Source of the DNA: Stigmatella aurantiaca | GTDB lineage: Bacteria; Myxococcota; Myxococcia; Myxococcales; Myxococcaceae | Assembly (NCBI RefSeq): GCF_900109545.1 | Contig: NZ_FOAP01000005.1 | Location: 186,001-250,000, forward strand | Length of the DNA: 64,000 nt | Reading direction: 5' to 3' | Shown here: in pieces, positions 1 through 9,241 of the stretch | How positions within the stretch are numbered: the first letter of the stretch is position 1 | Layout of the letters: the number at the start of each line of letters is the position of its first letter | Notes under the pieces: model-generated | Database searches by the model: none | What the model was told of the DNA's origin: nothing | What the model saw: the letters and a program-made list of their open reading frames with translations, nothing else | Translations under genes and position numbers: made by a program

Positions 1-897
1 CTCGCCCAGGGCAACCTCCAGCACCGCATCGCCCTGGGGCGCAAGGACGAGCTGGGAGACCTGGCGGACGCCTTCAACGAGATGGGCCGCAGCCTGGAGA
101 ACGCCCACCGCGAGCTGGTGCACGTCAACGGCAAGCTCCTGGAGCAGGTGGAGGAGCAGACGCGGGACCTGAAGCAGACGCAGGAGCAGCTGCTGCGCAG
201 CCAGCGCCTGGTGGCCGTGGGAGACCTGGCGGCCGGCATGGCGCACGAGATGAACACGCCGCTGTCGGTCATCACCGCCAACCTCCAGTTGCTGCTCGCC
301 GAGTCGCCCGAGGACGCCCCGGAGCGGCCCATGCTCTCCGCGGCGCACCGGCAGGCGCTGCGCATGGCGGAAATCATCCGCGAGCTGCGCGCCCTGGAGG
401 CCCGGCAGCGCGGGGAGATGGCGCCCGTGGACTTACACCCCGTGGTGGAGCGGGCCGTGGAGGCGCGCATCCAGGAGCTGGACACGGCGGGCGTCCACGT
501 GGTGTGCCGCTTCCACGCGGGCCAGGCCCTGGTGCTGGGGGATGGCAAGGCGCTGGACGATGTCTTCCACCGGCTGCTCGGCAACGCGCTGAGCGCCATG
601 GAGGGGCGCCCGGAGCGGCGCATCACCCTGGCCACGTACGTCATCGGCCGGCAGGCGGTGCGCGTGGAGCTGAGCGACACGGGGCGCGGCATCCCCCGCG
701 AGCACCTCGACCGGCTCTTCAACCCCTTCTTCACCACCAAGCAGCAGTGGTCCGACAAGGGGCTGTCGCTGGCCGTGTGCCACCGGGTCATCGAGGTCCA
801 CGGCGGGAAGATTTCCATCCAGAGCGACGAGGGCGTCGGGACGACCGTCACCATCGAGCTGCCCATGGCCCCCGCGGCCCAGCGCACCGCGGGGTGA
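1..897 (+). CDS. Sensor histidine kinase, 5'-truncated by the window edge
   Basis: The frame is open from base 1, so the N-terminal sensor and membrane part lies outside the window. The visible 298 residues begin with the end of a HAMP domain (RKDELGDLADAFNEM). A coiled-coil linker follows, then a dimerisation/H-box (GMAHEMNTPLSVI) whose phospho-acceptor His is encoded at 244-246, then a HATPase_c domain. The N box reads RLLGNALSAME, the G1 box DTGRGIP and the F box NPFFTTK. The usual GTGLGL loop reads DKGLSL, so this ATP-lid motif is weakened. The C-terminus GVGTTVTIELP is typical. It probably acts at the inner membrane with an unlinked response regulator; none is adjacent downstream. Confidence 0.9.
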   Translation, partial: LAQGNLQHRIALGRKDELGDLADAFNEMGRSLENAHRELVHVNGKLLEQVEEQTRDLKQTQEQLLRSQRLVAVGDLAAGMAHEMNTPLSVITANLQLLLAESPEDAPERPMLSAAHRQALRMAEIIRELRALEARQRGEMAPVDLHPVVERAVEARIQELDTAGVHVVCRFHAGQALVLGDGKALDDVFHRLLGNALSAMEGRPERRITLATYVIGRQAVRVELSDTGRGIPREHLDRLFNPFFTTKQQWSDKGLSLAVCHRVIEVHGGKISIQSDEGVGTTVTIELPMAPAAQRTAG

Positions 898-907
898 GCG
901 CCCCCGC

Positions 908-1129
908 TCAGGGCTTGCGCTTCGGGCCCGTCTGGCGCTGGAGCGCCTCCAGGAAGCTGGACTTGGCGGGCACGGGCGGAAGCGCCCCGCGCCGCTGCGC
1001 CCTCACCGACTCGGCCAGGGCACTCGCCGGGTCGCCCTCCTGCGCCTCCTTCTCGTAGCGGTCCTGCCCACTGAGCACCCGGCCGATGGGGCGGGAGGCG
1101 ATGGTGCGGCGGTTCTTGTCCGTGGCCAC
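908..1129 (-). CDS. Small hypothetical protein, 73 aa
   Basis: A short basic protein beginning VATDKNRRTIASRP and ending QTGPKRKP. The GTG at 1129 is chosen because a strong AGGAGG lies 7 bases upstream; a longer reading to 1153 would absorb that site into the coding region. It has no signal peptide, no membrane segment and no cysteine. It faces the kinase gene convergently, with 10 bases between stop codons. I do not recognise a family. Composition (Arg/Lys-rich, Ala-Glu helix in the middle) suggests a small cytosolic protein. Confidence 0.55.
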   Translation of the reverse strand: MATDKNRRTIASRPIGRVLSGQDRYEKEAQEGDPASALAESVRAQRRGALPPVPAKSSFLEALQRQTGPKRKP

Positions 1130-1208
1130 GGCAGTTCCTCCTGGCTGACCCACGCCTCACTGTAGCGCACCGCGCCGCCCTTTCGCAGCGGGGGGCCGTC
1201 AAAGGGGG

Positions 1209-1239
1209 TTGACCCTCACGCGGCGTGAGGCCCTATCTG
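1209..1239 (+). promoter_or_regulatory. MerR-type promoter and operator
   Basis: A -35 element TTGACC (1209-1214) and a -10 element TATCTG (1234-1239) are separated by 19 bp. A perfect 7-3-7 palindrome, CCTCACG-CGG-CGTGAGG (1214-1230), sits between them. An overlong 19-bp spacer filled by a dyad is the hallmark of promoters twisted open by MerR-family activators. It lies 20 bases upstream of the start codon of the MerR gene, so autoregulation is the natural inference. Confidence 0.75.
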
Positions 1240-1259
1240 TTCTCGCGGAGGTGAGGACG

Positions 1260-2024
1260 ATGGCCCTGACGGTGAGCCAGGTGGCCCGGCTGGCGAGGAT
1301 CAGCATCCGGACGTTGCACCACTACGACGAGCTGGGGCTGCTCAAGCCCTCCGGGCGGAGCGAGGCGGGCTACCGGCTCTATGAAGCGGAGGATCTGCGG
1401 CGGCTCCAGCAGGTGCTCTTCTACAAGGAGCTGGGCTTCCCGCTGGAGGAGATCCTCCGCGTCCTGAATGACCCGGACTTCGACGTGCGGGCCGCGCTGC
1501 ACACCCAGCGGCGGCTGCTGCTCGAGAAGGCTGGCCACCTCCAGGCGCTCGTCCGCGCGGTGGACGCGGCGCTCGACACCCTGGAGCGAGGAACACCCAT
1601 GTCACAGGAAGAGCAGGCGAAGATGTTCGGAGACTTCGAGCCCTCGAAGTACGAGGAGGAGGTGCGCGAGCGCTGGGGCCACACGGAGGCCTACCGGGAG
1701 TCCGCGAAGCGGACCTCGCGCTACACCCGCGAGGACTGGGAGCGGCTCAAGGCCGAGGGGGACACCCTGCTGCGGCAGTTGGCCTCCCAGCTGGAGGCGG
1801 GCACGCCCCCCACGGACGAGGGGCCGATGGAGCTCGCGGAGCAGCACCGCCAGTACATCTCGCGGTGGTTCTACCCCTGCTCCCACGCACTGCACCGGGG
1901 GCTGGGCGAGCTCTACGTGAACGACGCCCGGTTCACGGCGAGCCTCGACGGGGTGCGCCCGGGGCTCGCGCGCTACGCGCACGAGGCCTTCCAGGCGAAC
2001 GCCGGGCGCGCCCTGGGTCAGTGA
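1260..2024 (+). CDS. MerR family regulator with TipAS drug-sensing domain
   Basis: 254 residues. The N-terminus (about 1-70) is a MerR winged helix-turn-helix (TVSQVARLARISIRTLHHYD), followed by a dimerising coiled coil around residues 75-110. The C-terminal half (about 120-250) resembles the TipAS domain, which in TipAL binds thiopeptide and other cyclic antibiotics; see KYEEEVRERWGHTEAYRES and the late NDARFTASLDGVRPGLARY. The ATG at 1260 is preceded by GGAGGTGAGG. Upstream in-frame codons from 1209 overlap the promoter, so they are unlikely to be coding. It is a ligand-responsive transcription activator, most likely of its own promoter. Its stop overlaps the convergent DJ-1 gene by 7 bases. 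Confidence 0.92.
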   Translation: MALTVSQVARLARISIRTLHHYDELGLLKPSGRSEAGYRLYEAEDLRRLQQVLFYKELGFPLEEILRVLNDPDFDVRAALHTQRRLLLEKAGHLQALVRAVDAALDTLERGTPMSQEEQAKMFGDFEPSKYEEEVRERWGHTEAYRESAKRTSRYTREDWERLKAEGDTLLRQLASQLEAGTPPTDEGPMELAEQHRQYISRWFYPCSHALHRGLGELYVNDARFTASLDGVRPGLARYAHEAFQANAGRALGQ

Positions 2025-2590
2025 ATGGAGGGCGGCACTTCCGTCACGGCCTCGGCCGCCGGGGCCTGGGAGCCACGCCCCTGGGCCACCTGGCGCAGCA
2101 GGGCCCCGCAGAAGGCCTCCAGGTCATCTGGCTTGCGCGAGGTGATGAGGTGGCCGTCCTCCACCACCTCGCGGTCCACCCAGTGCGCGCCCGCGTTGAT
2201 GAGGTCCGTCTTGATGGAGGGGTAGGACGTCACCGTGCGCCCCTCCAGGATGCCCGCCTCGGCGAGCATCCAGCCCGCGTGACAGATGGCGGCGATGGGC
2301 TTGTGCGCCTGGGAGAAGTCGCGGACGAGCCCCACCACGTCCGCGTCCATGCGCAGGTGGTCCGGCGAGTAGCCGCCGGGAATGACGAGCGCGTCGAACT
2401 CCTCGGCGGAGGCATGCCGGGCCGCCCGGTCCACCAGGATGGACTCCTTGCCCTTCTTGCCCTTGAGCTTCTTGCCAGCCTCCGTGCCGACGATGACCGC
2501 CTCGTGGCCCGCCTCCTTCACCCGGTCGTAAGGGACACGGAATTCCGAGTCCTCGAAGTCAGATGCCACGATGAACATGATTCGAGCCAT
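2018..2590 (-). CDS. DJ-1/PfpI family protein (protease/deglycase-like)
   Basis: 190 residues with the flavodoxin-like DJ-1/PfpI fold. The nucleophile elbow is AICHAGWML, giving Cys103 and His104, and an acidic residue near position 13-16 (DFEDSEF) fits the family Glu. PGGYSPDHLR and TSYPSIKTDL are also typical of PfpI proteins such as YraA/YhbO. The family includes stress-induced proteases and proposed glyoxalases or deglycases; which activity applies cannot be read from sequence. The ATG at 2590 has GGAGGAGG five bases upstream. The C-terminal tail (about 170-190) is a variable extension. It is convergent with the MerR gene. Confidence 0.92.
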   Translation of the reverse strand: MARIMFIVASDFEDSEFRVPYDRVKEAGHEAVIVGTEAGKKLKGKKGKESILVDRAARHASAEEFDALVIPGGYSPDHLRMDADVVGLVRDFSQAHKPIAAICHAGWMLAEAGILEGRTVTSYPSIKTDLINAGAHWVDREVVEDGHLITSRKPDDLEAFCGALLRQVAQGRGSQAPAAEAVTEVPPSIH

Positions 2591-2721
2591 GCGTCCCTCC
2601 TCCGGAAAAGGGTCCTTCCGAGAAGGTGCCCACGCCCTGGGAGGCGACAACGGAAGGTCCCCTCGGAGGGAACCAGCGCCTCGGCCGCAGGCCTGCTCCA
2701 CGGCCGGGCGCCCTCCCCGCC

Positions 2722-5700
2722 TCAGCGGACCACTTTCACCGGGATGGAGGTGCTCGTCTTGAAGTTGCCCCCCACGTCCCACGCCTTGGTCATGAGGTTC
2801 ACCGTGCCCACGGAGGACTTGGAGGTGTCCCAGGCATGGGTGTACGGCGCGGTGGTGGCCGTGCCCTTCAGCACGCCCCCGATGAAGAACTCCACCCGGT
2901 CGATGCCCCGGTCATCGCTCGCGGCCGCCTCGATGGTCACCGTGCCCGACACCGCCGCGCCGCTCGCGGGCGACAGGATGCTCGTGGTGGGCAGGAGGAG
3001 ATCATTGTCGAACGTCACCGGGACCTCCTGCGAGGTGCCCACGTTGTTCACCGCATCGTAGGCCTTCACCGTGAGCACCTTCTCCCCGTTGGGCTTGCTG
3101 CGAGTGTTGTAGCTCAGGGTGAATGGCGGCGCGGAGTCCACGGCCACCTGGGCGCCATCCACGAAGAGGGCCATCCGCACGACGCCCTCGTCGTCCGTGG
3201 CCTCGGCCGTGACGTTCACGGTTCCCGTCAGCGTCTGCCCCTGGCCGGGGCTGGTGAGCGTGACGGTGGGCGGGGTGAAGTCGTTGTCGAAGCGCACGCG
3301 CACCTCCTCCGAGCGCCCCTCGTTGCCCCGGGCATCGTAGGCCCTCGCCTGGAGGGTCCAGGTCCCGTTGGGCTTGAGCCGGGTGTTGTAGGTGTAGCTG
3401 TAGGGGGCCGTGGCGTCCGAGTTCACCTGGACGCCCTCGACGAAGAACGCCACGCGCGACACGCCCACGTTGTCACTGGCCGTGGCCGCCAGGCTCACCG
3501 TGCCCTTCAGCGTCTGGAGCTCGATGGGCTGGGTGAGCACCACGGACGGGGGCTCCTCGTCGTTCGCGAGGGTGACGGTGCGCTCGGCGGTGGCCGTGTT
3601 GCCCGCCGCGTCGAAGGCCGTGGCGCGCACGGTGTAGAGGCCATTGGCGGTGGAGCGGGTGGCCCAGCTGTAGCTGAAGGGCGAGGTGGTGTCGCTGCCC
3701 AGCTTCGTGGTGCCCACGTAGAAGTCCACGCGCGCCACCTTCACGTTGTCGGTGGCCGCCACGGCGAGGGACACCGTGTCCTTGATGCTGGCGCCCTCCG
3801 CGGGGGCGGTGAAGCCCACGGTGGGCGGCTCCGTGTCATTGTCGAGGGTGACCGCCACGGGGGCGGAGGTGCCCACCTGCCCCACCGCGTCGTAGGCCCG
3901 GACGGACAGCGTGGTGGCCCCGTTGGGCACCCGCGCCGTGTCCCAGGAGAAGCGGAAGGGCTCGGTGGCGGTGGACGCCAGGAGCGTATCGCCGGCGTAG
4001 AACTCCACATGGGTGACGCCGAAGTTGTCGGCCGCCGCCGCGGTGAGCTTGACGGTGCCCTTGAGGACCGCGCCCGCCGCGGGGGCGGTGAGCGCGGCCG
4101 TGGGCGGCACGGTGTCCGGCGCATCGCTCACCCAGAAGACCAGGTCGTCGTGATCATTGGAGGCGCCCACCACGCAGGGGCCGGCCTCGCCCGTGGTCCG
4201 GTAGACGCCGCGGATGGCCTGCACGCCGCCCGGCGGCAGGATGAAGCGGGTGGACACGGTGTTCAGGCCATAGTCCAGCGGCAGCACCGGGCCGATGAGC
4301 TTCCAGTCGGGCGCATGGGCATTGGCGGCGGAGTACAGCTCCAGCCGCTCCACCGCGCCGAAGAGGCCCGAGTAGAAGCTCGCCTCGATGCGCACCTGCT
4401 TGCCCGCGGCGAACGGCGTTCCATCGTCCCGCACCACCTTGAGCTGCTCGATCGAGCCGTCGAACTGGTACCAGCCCTCGTCCCCGTCCGGGCACGCGCT
4501 CGACAGGGTGTTGGGCGTGTGCGGCTCGGGGCCCATCGCGCCCCGGCCCACCAGCAGGTCCATCGAGTCGCACTGGCTGGCCAGCTCCGCGCAGGCGGGC
4601 GCCCCCAGCGCCGCGTCATAGGCGGCCTTGCCGGGGTTCTGGAGGATGACGGTGACCGCGTCGAAGTGGCTGTTGCAGCCCTCGTCGAAGGCCCGCGCGC
4701 CAAGCACGTGGGGCCCGTTGCCCACCTCGTTGCTGTTCCAGTCCCACGTGTAGGGCGCCTGGGTGTCGGTGCCGAGCAGCCGCCCGTCCAGGTAGAACTC
4801 CACGCGGGAGACGAGCCCATCGTCGCTGGCGGTGGCCGACAGGGCCACCCGGCCGGTGAGCACCTCGCCCTCCGTGGGCGAGGTGAGCACCACCTGGGGA
4901 TTCACCGCGCCGGCCGAGCCCATGCAGCCCGTATGCAGCAGCACGTCCGGCGAGCCCTCGCCGGGGTCCGACACCAACCCCCGCGTGGAGCGGGCCACCA
5001 GCTCGTCGTGCACCGCATCGGGCGAGGCCTGGGGGTGCGCCTCCAGGTAGAGCGCGGCGGCGCCCGCGGCGTGGGGCGCGGCCATGGAGGTGCCGCTCTC
5101 GGCCCTCGAGTCCGTGTCCGAGGTGTGCCACGCGGAGAGGATGTCCTGGCCCGGGGCGAACAGGTCCACGCACGTGCCGAAGTTGGAGAAGAAGGCGCGC
5201 TGGTCCTCGCTGTCCGTGGCGCCCACGGTGAGCGCTCGCGGGGTGCGCGCGGGCGACTTGGTGCACGCATCGAAGCCCTCGTTGCCCGCGGAGACGACAT
5301 AGGTGATTCCCTGGGCGATGGAGGCCGTCACCGCGTCATCCACCGCCTGGGTGCCCTCGGCCCCGAGGCTCATGTTGACCACGGCGGGCTTCACGTGGTT
5401 CGCCGACACCCAGTCGATGCCCGACAGCAGCTGCTCCAGCGTCCCCTCCCCCGAGCAGTCGATCATCCGCACCGCGTGGAGCGTCACGTCCTTGGCCACC
5501 CCGTACGTGGCGCCGCCCAGCGTGCCGGCCACGTGGGTGCCGTGGCCGTGGCAGTCCCCGGTGCTCCCGCCGCCCACCGCGTCGAAGCCGTTGCCCATCC
5601 GCCCGGCGAACTCGGCGTGGGTGTCCCGGATGCCCGTGTCGAGCACGTACGCGTGGACCCCCGCCCCCGTGTATTCCGAATGGTACTGGCCATCCAGCGG

Positions 5701-6171
5701 CAGCCCGCGCTGGTCCAACCGGTCCAGCCCCCAGGGGGGATTGGCCTGCTGCGTGCCGTGCAGGGTGAAGACGCGCTCCTGCTCGACGTAGCGCACGCGG
5801 GGGTCCTCGCTCAGGCGCAGCGCCTCGGCCTCCGGAAGCTCGGCGGAGAACCCCTTGAGGGCGCTCGAATACACCCGCCGCACGGTGGCGCGGTACGCCC
5901 GGGAGAGCGCCTCCGAGGCCTTGCGCACCTCCAGCGGCGAGGCCCGCAGCCGCTGGGCCTCCGCCTCCGAGAAGACGACGATGTACCGGCCGGCCAGGCC
6001 CCGCTCTCCGGCCCGGTACAGCCGGCGGCCCGCCAGGGGGGCCACGCCCAGGGCCTGGGAGGCGGCGGCGTCCGGGGGGGCCGGCGGGGACGCGGGCGCG
6101 GGGGGCTCCGCGCAGGAGAGCCACAGGCTCGTACCGAGCAGGGCAGCGAGGGTTCGAGGCGACGGGGACAT
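2722..6171 (-). CDS. Secreted subtilisin-like (S8) protease with I9 propeptide and six Ig-like modules
   Basis: 1149 residues. The start has AGGAGG upstream. A signal sequence ends near Cys20 (LWLSC, an imperfect lipobox). An inhibitor I9 propeptide spans about 60-135. The S8 catalytic domain spans about 145-415 with Asp178 (VLDTGI), His210 (GHGTHVAGT), oxyanion Asn297 (SAGNEG) and Ser362 (GTSMAAP), a proteinase K/aqualysin-type arrangement. Then come one Ig-like module, an insert of about 150 residues rich in Cys and acidic residues, and five more Ig-like modules of about 92 residues. Each module starts with a TSP-type turn and carries SRVEFYVDG and RAYDAVGN signatures. It is probably exported for predation or nutrient release, with the modules acting as a spacer or binding stalk. 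Confidence 0.95.
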   Translation of the reverse strand: MSPSPRTLAALLGTSLWLSCAEPPAPASPPAPPDAAASQALGVAPLAGRRLYRAGERGLAGRYIVVFSEAEAQRLRASPLEVRKASEALSRAYRATVRRVYSSALKGFSAELPEAEALRLSEDPRVRYVEQERVFTLHGTQQANPPWGLDRLDQRGLPLDGQYHSEYTGAGVHAYVLDTGIRDTHAEFAGRMGNGFDAVGGGSTGDCHGHGTHVAGTLGGATYGVAKDVTLHAVRMIDCSGEGTLEQLLSGIDWVSANHVKPAVVNMSLGAEGTQAVDDAVTASIAQGITYVVSAGNEGFDACTKSPARTPRALTVGATDSEDQRAFFSNFGTCVDLFAPGQDILSAWHTSDTDSRAESGTSMAAPHAAGAAALYLEAHPQASPDAVHDELVARSTRGLVSDPGEGSPDVLLHTGCMGSAGAVNPQVVLTSPTEGEVLTGRVALSATASDDGLVSRVEFYLDGRLLGTDTQAPYTWDWNSNEVGNGPHVLGARAFDEGCNSHFDAVTVILQNPGKAAYDAALGAPACAELASQCDSMDLLVGRGAMGPEPHTPNTLSSACPDGDEGWYQFDGSIEQLKVVRDDGTPFAAGKQVRIEASFYSGLFGAVERLELYSAANAHAPDWKLIGPVLPLDYGLNTVSTRFILPPGGVQAIRGVYRTTGEAGPCVVGASNDHDDLVFWVSDAPDTVPPTAALTAPAAGAVLKGTVKLTAAAADNFGVTHVEFYAGDTLLASTATEPFRFSWDTARVPNGATTLSVRAYDAVGQVGTSAPVAVTLDNDTEPPTVGFTAPAEGASIKDTVSLAVAATDNVKVARVDFYVGTTKLGSDTTSPFSYSWATRSTANGLYTVRATAFDAAGNTATAERTVTLANDEEPPSVVLTQPIELQTLKGTVSLAATASDNVGVSRVAFFVEGVQVNSDATAPYSYTYNTRLKPNGTWTLQARAYDARGNEGRSEEVRVRFDNDFTPPTVTLTSPGQGQTLTGTVNVTAEATDDEGVVRMALFVDGAQVAVDSAPPFTLSYNTRSKPNGEKVLTVKAYDAVNNVGTSQEVPVTFDNDLLLPTTSILSPASGAAVSGTVTIEAAASDDRGIDRVEFFIGGVLKGTATTAPYTHAWDTSKSSVGTVNLMTKAWDVGGNFKTSTSIPVKVVR

Positions 6172-6352
6172 CGGCCTTCCTCCTGAATTCAGCATCACGA
6201 TGTATTTCGAGGATGTCTGGGAATGATGACAGATTCACTTGCAGTCCGTACAGTCAGCCCGGCGGCGGGGCTGGGTTCTGCCGGCTGGCGTGCGGCGGCG
6301 GCGGAAGGGTGAGAGGCTCTCCCCACCCCTGCCCGGGAGGAATGGACACACC

Positions 6353-7942
6353 GTGCATCTGGAGATGCCAGTCATCATTGGGTTGATGGTGGTGGCCATC
6401 ATCGTGGCCATCGCCGCCAAGCGCGCGAGCCTCCCCTACAACGTGGCGCTGGTGGTAGGCGGGCTCCTCATCTCCGTGAGCGGGCTGCTGCCGGGCATTC
6501 CCCCGCTGAGCGCGGAGGTGGTGTTCCTGGTGTGCCTGCCGGCGCTGCTCTTCGAGGGCGGCATCACCGCGGACCTGGACAACGTGCGCGCCAACGCGGT
6601 GCCCATCGCGCTCCTGGCCACGCTGGGGATGTTGCTGGCCATCGGGGCCACGGGGGCCACGCTGCACTGGAGCCTGGCGCTCGCTTGGGGCCCGGCGCTG
6701 CTCCTGGGCTCGGTGCTCGCCGTCACGGACACCGTCTCCATCCTCTATGCCTTCCGCCGCGCCCCGGTGCCCCAGCGCCTGTCGGGCATCATGCAGGGCG
6801 AGAGCCTCTTCAATGACGGCACGGCGCTCGTCGTCTACGCGGCCATCAGCGCGGTGGTGGCTGGCGGGCACAGCCCCTCGCTGGCGCTGATGACCGGCCG
6901 GGTGGTGCTGGCCAGCCTGGGCGGGGCCGTCGTCGGGCTGGCCCTGGGCCTGCTGGCCAGCTTCGTCATCCGCCGCACCGAGGATCCGCTGGCCGAAATC
7001 ATGGCCACCACGGCGCTGGCGTTCGCCTCGTTCGCCGCCGCCGAGCAGTTCCACCTCTCGGGCGCCATCGCGGCCGTCACCGCCGGGCTCACGGTGGGCG
7101 GCACGCTGCGCCGGGACGTCTCCCCGCAGAGCCAGGTGGCCATCCACACCTTCTGGGAGTACGCCGCCTTCGGGGTGAACACCTTCCTCTTCCTCTCGAT
7201 GGGGCTGTCCACGCCGCCCGAGACGCTGCTGGCGTACCTGCCGCAGACGCTCATCGCCGTGGTGTGCATCTTCATCGGCCGCGCGGTGGCCATCTACGGG
7301 CCGTTCCTCCTGCTGCGCTGGGTGCGCCCCGCGGAGGCCATTCCCCTGCGCTGGCAGCACGTGTTCCTGGTGGGCAACATCAAGGGCGCCATCTCCATTG
7401 GCCTGGTGCTGGGGTTGCCGGCCAACACCCCCTCGCGCGAGCTGCTGGTGGCCATCGCCTTCGGCGTCACCTTCCTGTCCCTGGTGGGCCAGGGGCTGAT
7501 GCTGGGCGGGTTCCTGCGGCGCATGGGGCTGCTGGAGCAGGATCCGGTGTCCTTCCAGGTGGCCGAGCAGCAGGCGCGGCTCATCGCCAGCCGGGCCGCG
7601 CACCTGGAGCTGGAGACACTGCACGGCCAGGGGCTCATCCCCCGGGCCGCGTATGACCACCTGCGCGGGGACTACCAGGTGAACATCGCCCGCGCGGAGC
7701 GGGAGCTGCGGCGCATCAACGAGCAGCACCTGGCGCAGGGGGCCAAGAGCCTCATCGCCGTGCGCCGCCGCCTCATCGACGCCGAGCGCACGGCGCTCCT
7801 GGGCGCGCGGCGCAACGGGCTCATCCCCGAGGCCACCGCGGAGGAGATGCTCGCGCGGCTGGATGAGCGGACGCTGGAGCTGGAACATGCACTGCGAGGT
7901 GCCCCGAATGGGGCGCCCGGAGGAGGACACAAGGCTTCATGA
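6353..7942 (+). CDS. CPA1 family Na+/H+ antiporter (NhaP-like)
   Basis: About 529 residues with 11-12 hydrophobic segments in the first 400. The FNDGTALVVY segment is the conserved CPA1 ion-binding motif, and LPALLFEGG and the AITAG-like VTAGLTVGG stretch also fit. After the membrane domain there is a cytosolic helical tail of about 130 residues rich in Arg and Glu. The GTG at 6353 follows GGGAGG with a longish 12-base gap; an ATG at 6365 is a workable alternative. The stop codon overlaps the next gene by 4 bases (ATGA), so the two are translationally coupled, and the downstream NAD/cyclic-nucleotide protein is probably its regulatory subunit. Confidence 0.92.
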   Translation: MHLEMPVIIGLMVVAIIVAIAAKRASLPYNVALVVGGLLISVSGLLPGIPPLSAEVVFLVCLPALLFEGGITADLDNVRANAVPIALLATLGMLLAIGATGATLHWSLALAWGPALLLGSVLAVTDTVSILYAFRRAPVPQRLSGIMQGESLFNDGTALVVYAAISAVVAGGHSPSLALMTGRVVLASLGGAVVGLALGLLASFVIRRTEDPLAEIMATTALAFASFAAAEQFHLSGAIAAVTAGLTVGGTLRRDVSPQSQVAIHTFWEYAAFGVNTFLFLSMGLSTPPETLLAYLPQTLIAVVCIFIGRAVAIYGPFLLLRWVRPAEAIPLRWQHVFLVGNIKGAISIGLVLGLPANTPSRELLVAIAFGVTFLSLVGQGLMLGGFLRRMGLLEQDPVSFQVAEQQARLIASRAAHLELETLHGQGLIPRAAYDHLRGDYQVNIARAERELRRINEQHLAQGAKSLIAVRRRLIDAERTALLGARRNGLIPEATAEEMLARLDERTLELEHALRGAPNGAPGGGHKAS

Positions 7943-9072
7943 GGATCGTCATCGCCGGAGGAGGCAGGGTGGGCTCGGTGCTGTCCGCGCGGCTCATCGC
8001 CGAGCAGCACACCGTGACGGTCATCGAGCGCGATGCGGGCATCTGCAGCCGGCTGTTCGATGAGGTGGGCGTGGTGACCGTGTGCGGCGATGCCACGGAC
8101 CCGCACGTGCTGGAGGCCGCGGGCATCGCCACGGCGGACGTGGCCGCGGGGGTGCTCGCCAGAGACCCGGAGAACCTGGCCTTCGCCATGCTGGTGCGCA
8201 GCATGTCCGGGGCGCGGCTCATGGTGCGCATGCTGGACACGCGCTACCGCGAGGCGTACCGGCTGGCGGGCGTGAAGGAGCTGGTGGCGGAGGCCGAGGT
8301 GGTGGTGGCGAAGATGACCACGGCCATCGACTTTCCCCAGGTGGAGGGCTCGCTGCCGCTGGCCGATGGGCAGACGCTTCTGTTCGAGCTGACGGTGCCC
8401 GCGCGCGCGCTCGTGGCGGGCAAGACGGTGGCGCAGGTGCGCGCCCTGGAGGGCTTCCCCAAGGAGAGCCTCTTCATCGGCATGGTGGACCCCGAGGGGC
8501 ACACGGCGGTGCCCGATGGGAGCACGCTCCTGCGCGCCGGCCACACCGTCATCCTCGTGGCGCGCCGCGCGCAGCTCGCGCAGGTGGTGGAGTTCCTCAC
8601 CGCGGAGCCCTCGCTGGCGGCCGGCATCACCCCGCTCACCCAGGCGCTGCGCAGGGTGGACTTCCTCATGCCCCTGAGCGACGAGCACCTGGAGGGCGTG
8701 GCGCGCGGCGCGGAGTTCCTCCAGCGCCCCGCGGGCGCGGAGATCTTCAAGAAGGGGGACCCGGGCGAGAGCTTCTTCGTGGTGCTCTCCGGCGAGGTGA
8801 AGCTGGTGGGCGACGGCGGGCAGATGGTGGGCATGGTGGGCTCGGGGGGCTTCTTCGGCGAGCTGGCGCTGCTCACCGGCGAGCCGCGCATGGCCACCGC
8901 GCTGGCGGCCACCCCGTGCGAGCTGGCGGCCGTGGGGCGCGAGGACTTCCGGGGCATGGTGATGGCCAACCCCTCCGTGGCGCTGGAGATGAGCCGCATC
9001 CTCGGCCAGCGCCTCTCGCGCGCCCAAGTCACAACGCCCGCCGTGAAGCGAAAAGGGCTCTTCGGGCGCTGA
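7939..9072 (+). CDS. TrkA-N/TrkA-C protein fused to a cyclic-nucleotide-binding domain
   Basis: 377 residues. An N-terminal Rossmann RCK domain opens with IVIAGGGRVGSVLSARL and has the acidic end of strand 2 (VIERD), so NAD(H) binding is likely. A TrkA-C domain occupies roughly 135-215. The last 130 residues are a cNMP-binding domain whose phosphate-binding cassette looks intact (FFGELALLTGEPRMATA, with Glu and Arg in place). No DNA-binding domain is present. With the 4-base overlap to the antiporter gene, it most likely gates that transporter in response to NAD redox state and cAMP or a related nucleotide. This is inference from architecture and context. Confidence 0.9.
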   Translation: MRIVIAGGGRVGSVLSARLIAEQHTVTVIERDAGICSRLFDEVGVVTVCGDATDPHVLEAAGIATADVAAGVLARDPENLAFAMLVRSMSGARLMVRMLDTRYREAYRLAGVKELVAEAEVVVAKMTTAIDFPQVEGSLPLADGQTLLFELTVPARALVAGKTVAQVRALEGFPKESLFIGMVDPEGHTAVPDGSTLLRAGHTVILVARRAQLAQVVEFLTAEPSLAAGITPLTQALRRVDFLMPLSDEHLEGVARGAEFLQRPAGAEIFKKGDPGESFFVVLSGEVKLVGDGGQMVGMVGSGGFFGELALLTGEPRMATALAATPCELAAVGREDFRGMVMANPSVALEMSRILGQRLSRAQVTTPAVKRKGLFGR

Positions 9073-9131
9073 CCGGGGACCGACAGCGCCATCACCCGCA
9101 CGTGCGGCCCGGCCCCTGCCGCAGCCGGGGC

Positions 9132-9187
9132 GAGACCGTCTCTCCAGGCAGGCCCTTGGCCAGCCGTCATCACTTGGCCGGGGCCAA
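9132..9187. other. Short palindromes in the gap before the cupin gene
   Basis: The 169-base gap 9073-9241 holds GAGAC-C-GTCTC (9132-9142) and a perfect TTGGCC-GG-GGCCAA (9174-9187), the latter about 54 bases upstream of the cupin start. No T-run follows, so an intrinsic terminator is not supported. They may be operator sites or chance in GC-rich DNA. Confidence 0.25.
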
Positions 9188-9241
9188 CCGTCGCCTGATT
9201 GAAAAAGAGATTATCCTCGCCGCTTTCGCTAGGGAGGAGTC

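Noticed and set aside
2626-6186. Long open frame antisense to the subtilase (plus strand, over 1100 codons)
   Set aside because: His/Gly/Arg/Ala-rich, domain-free sequence that mirrors a well-supported protease. Such frames are common opposite GC-rich genes.
9174-9187. Intrinsic terminator after the antiporter/TrkA pair
   Set aside because: A palindrome is present but no T-run follows on the plus strand.
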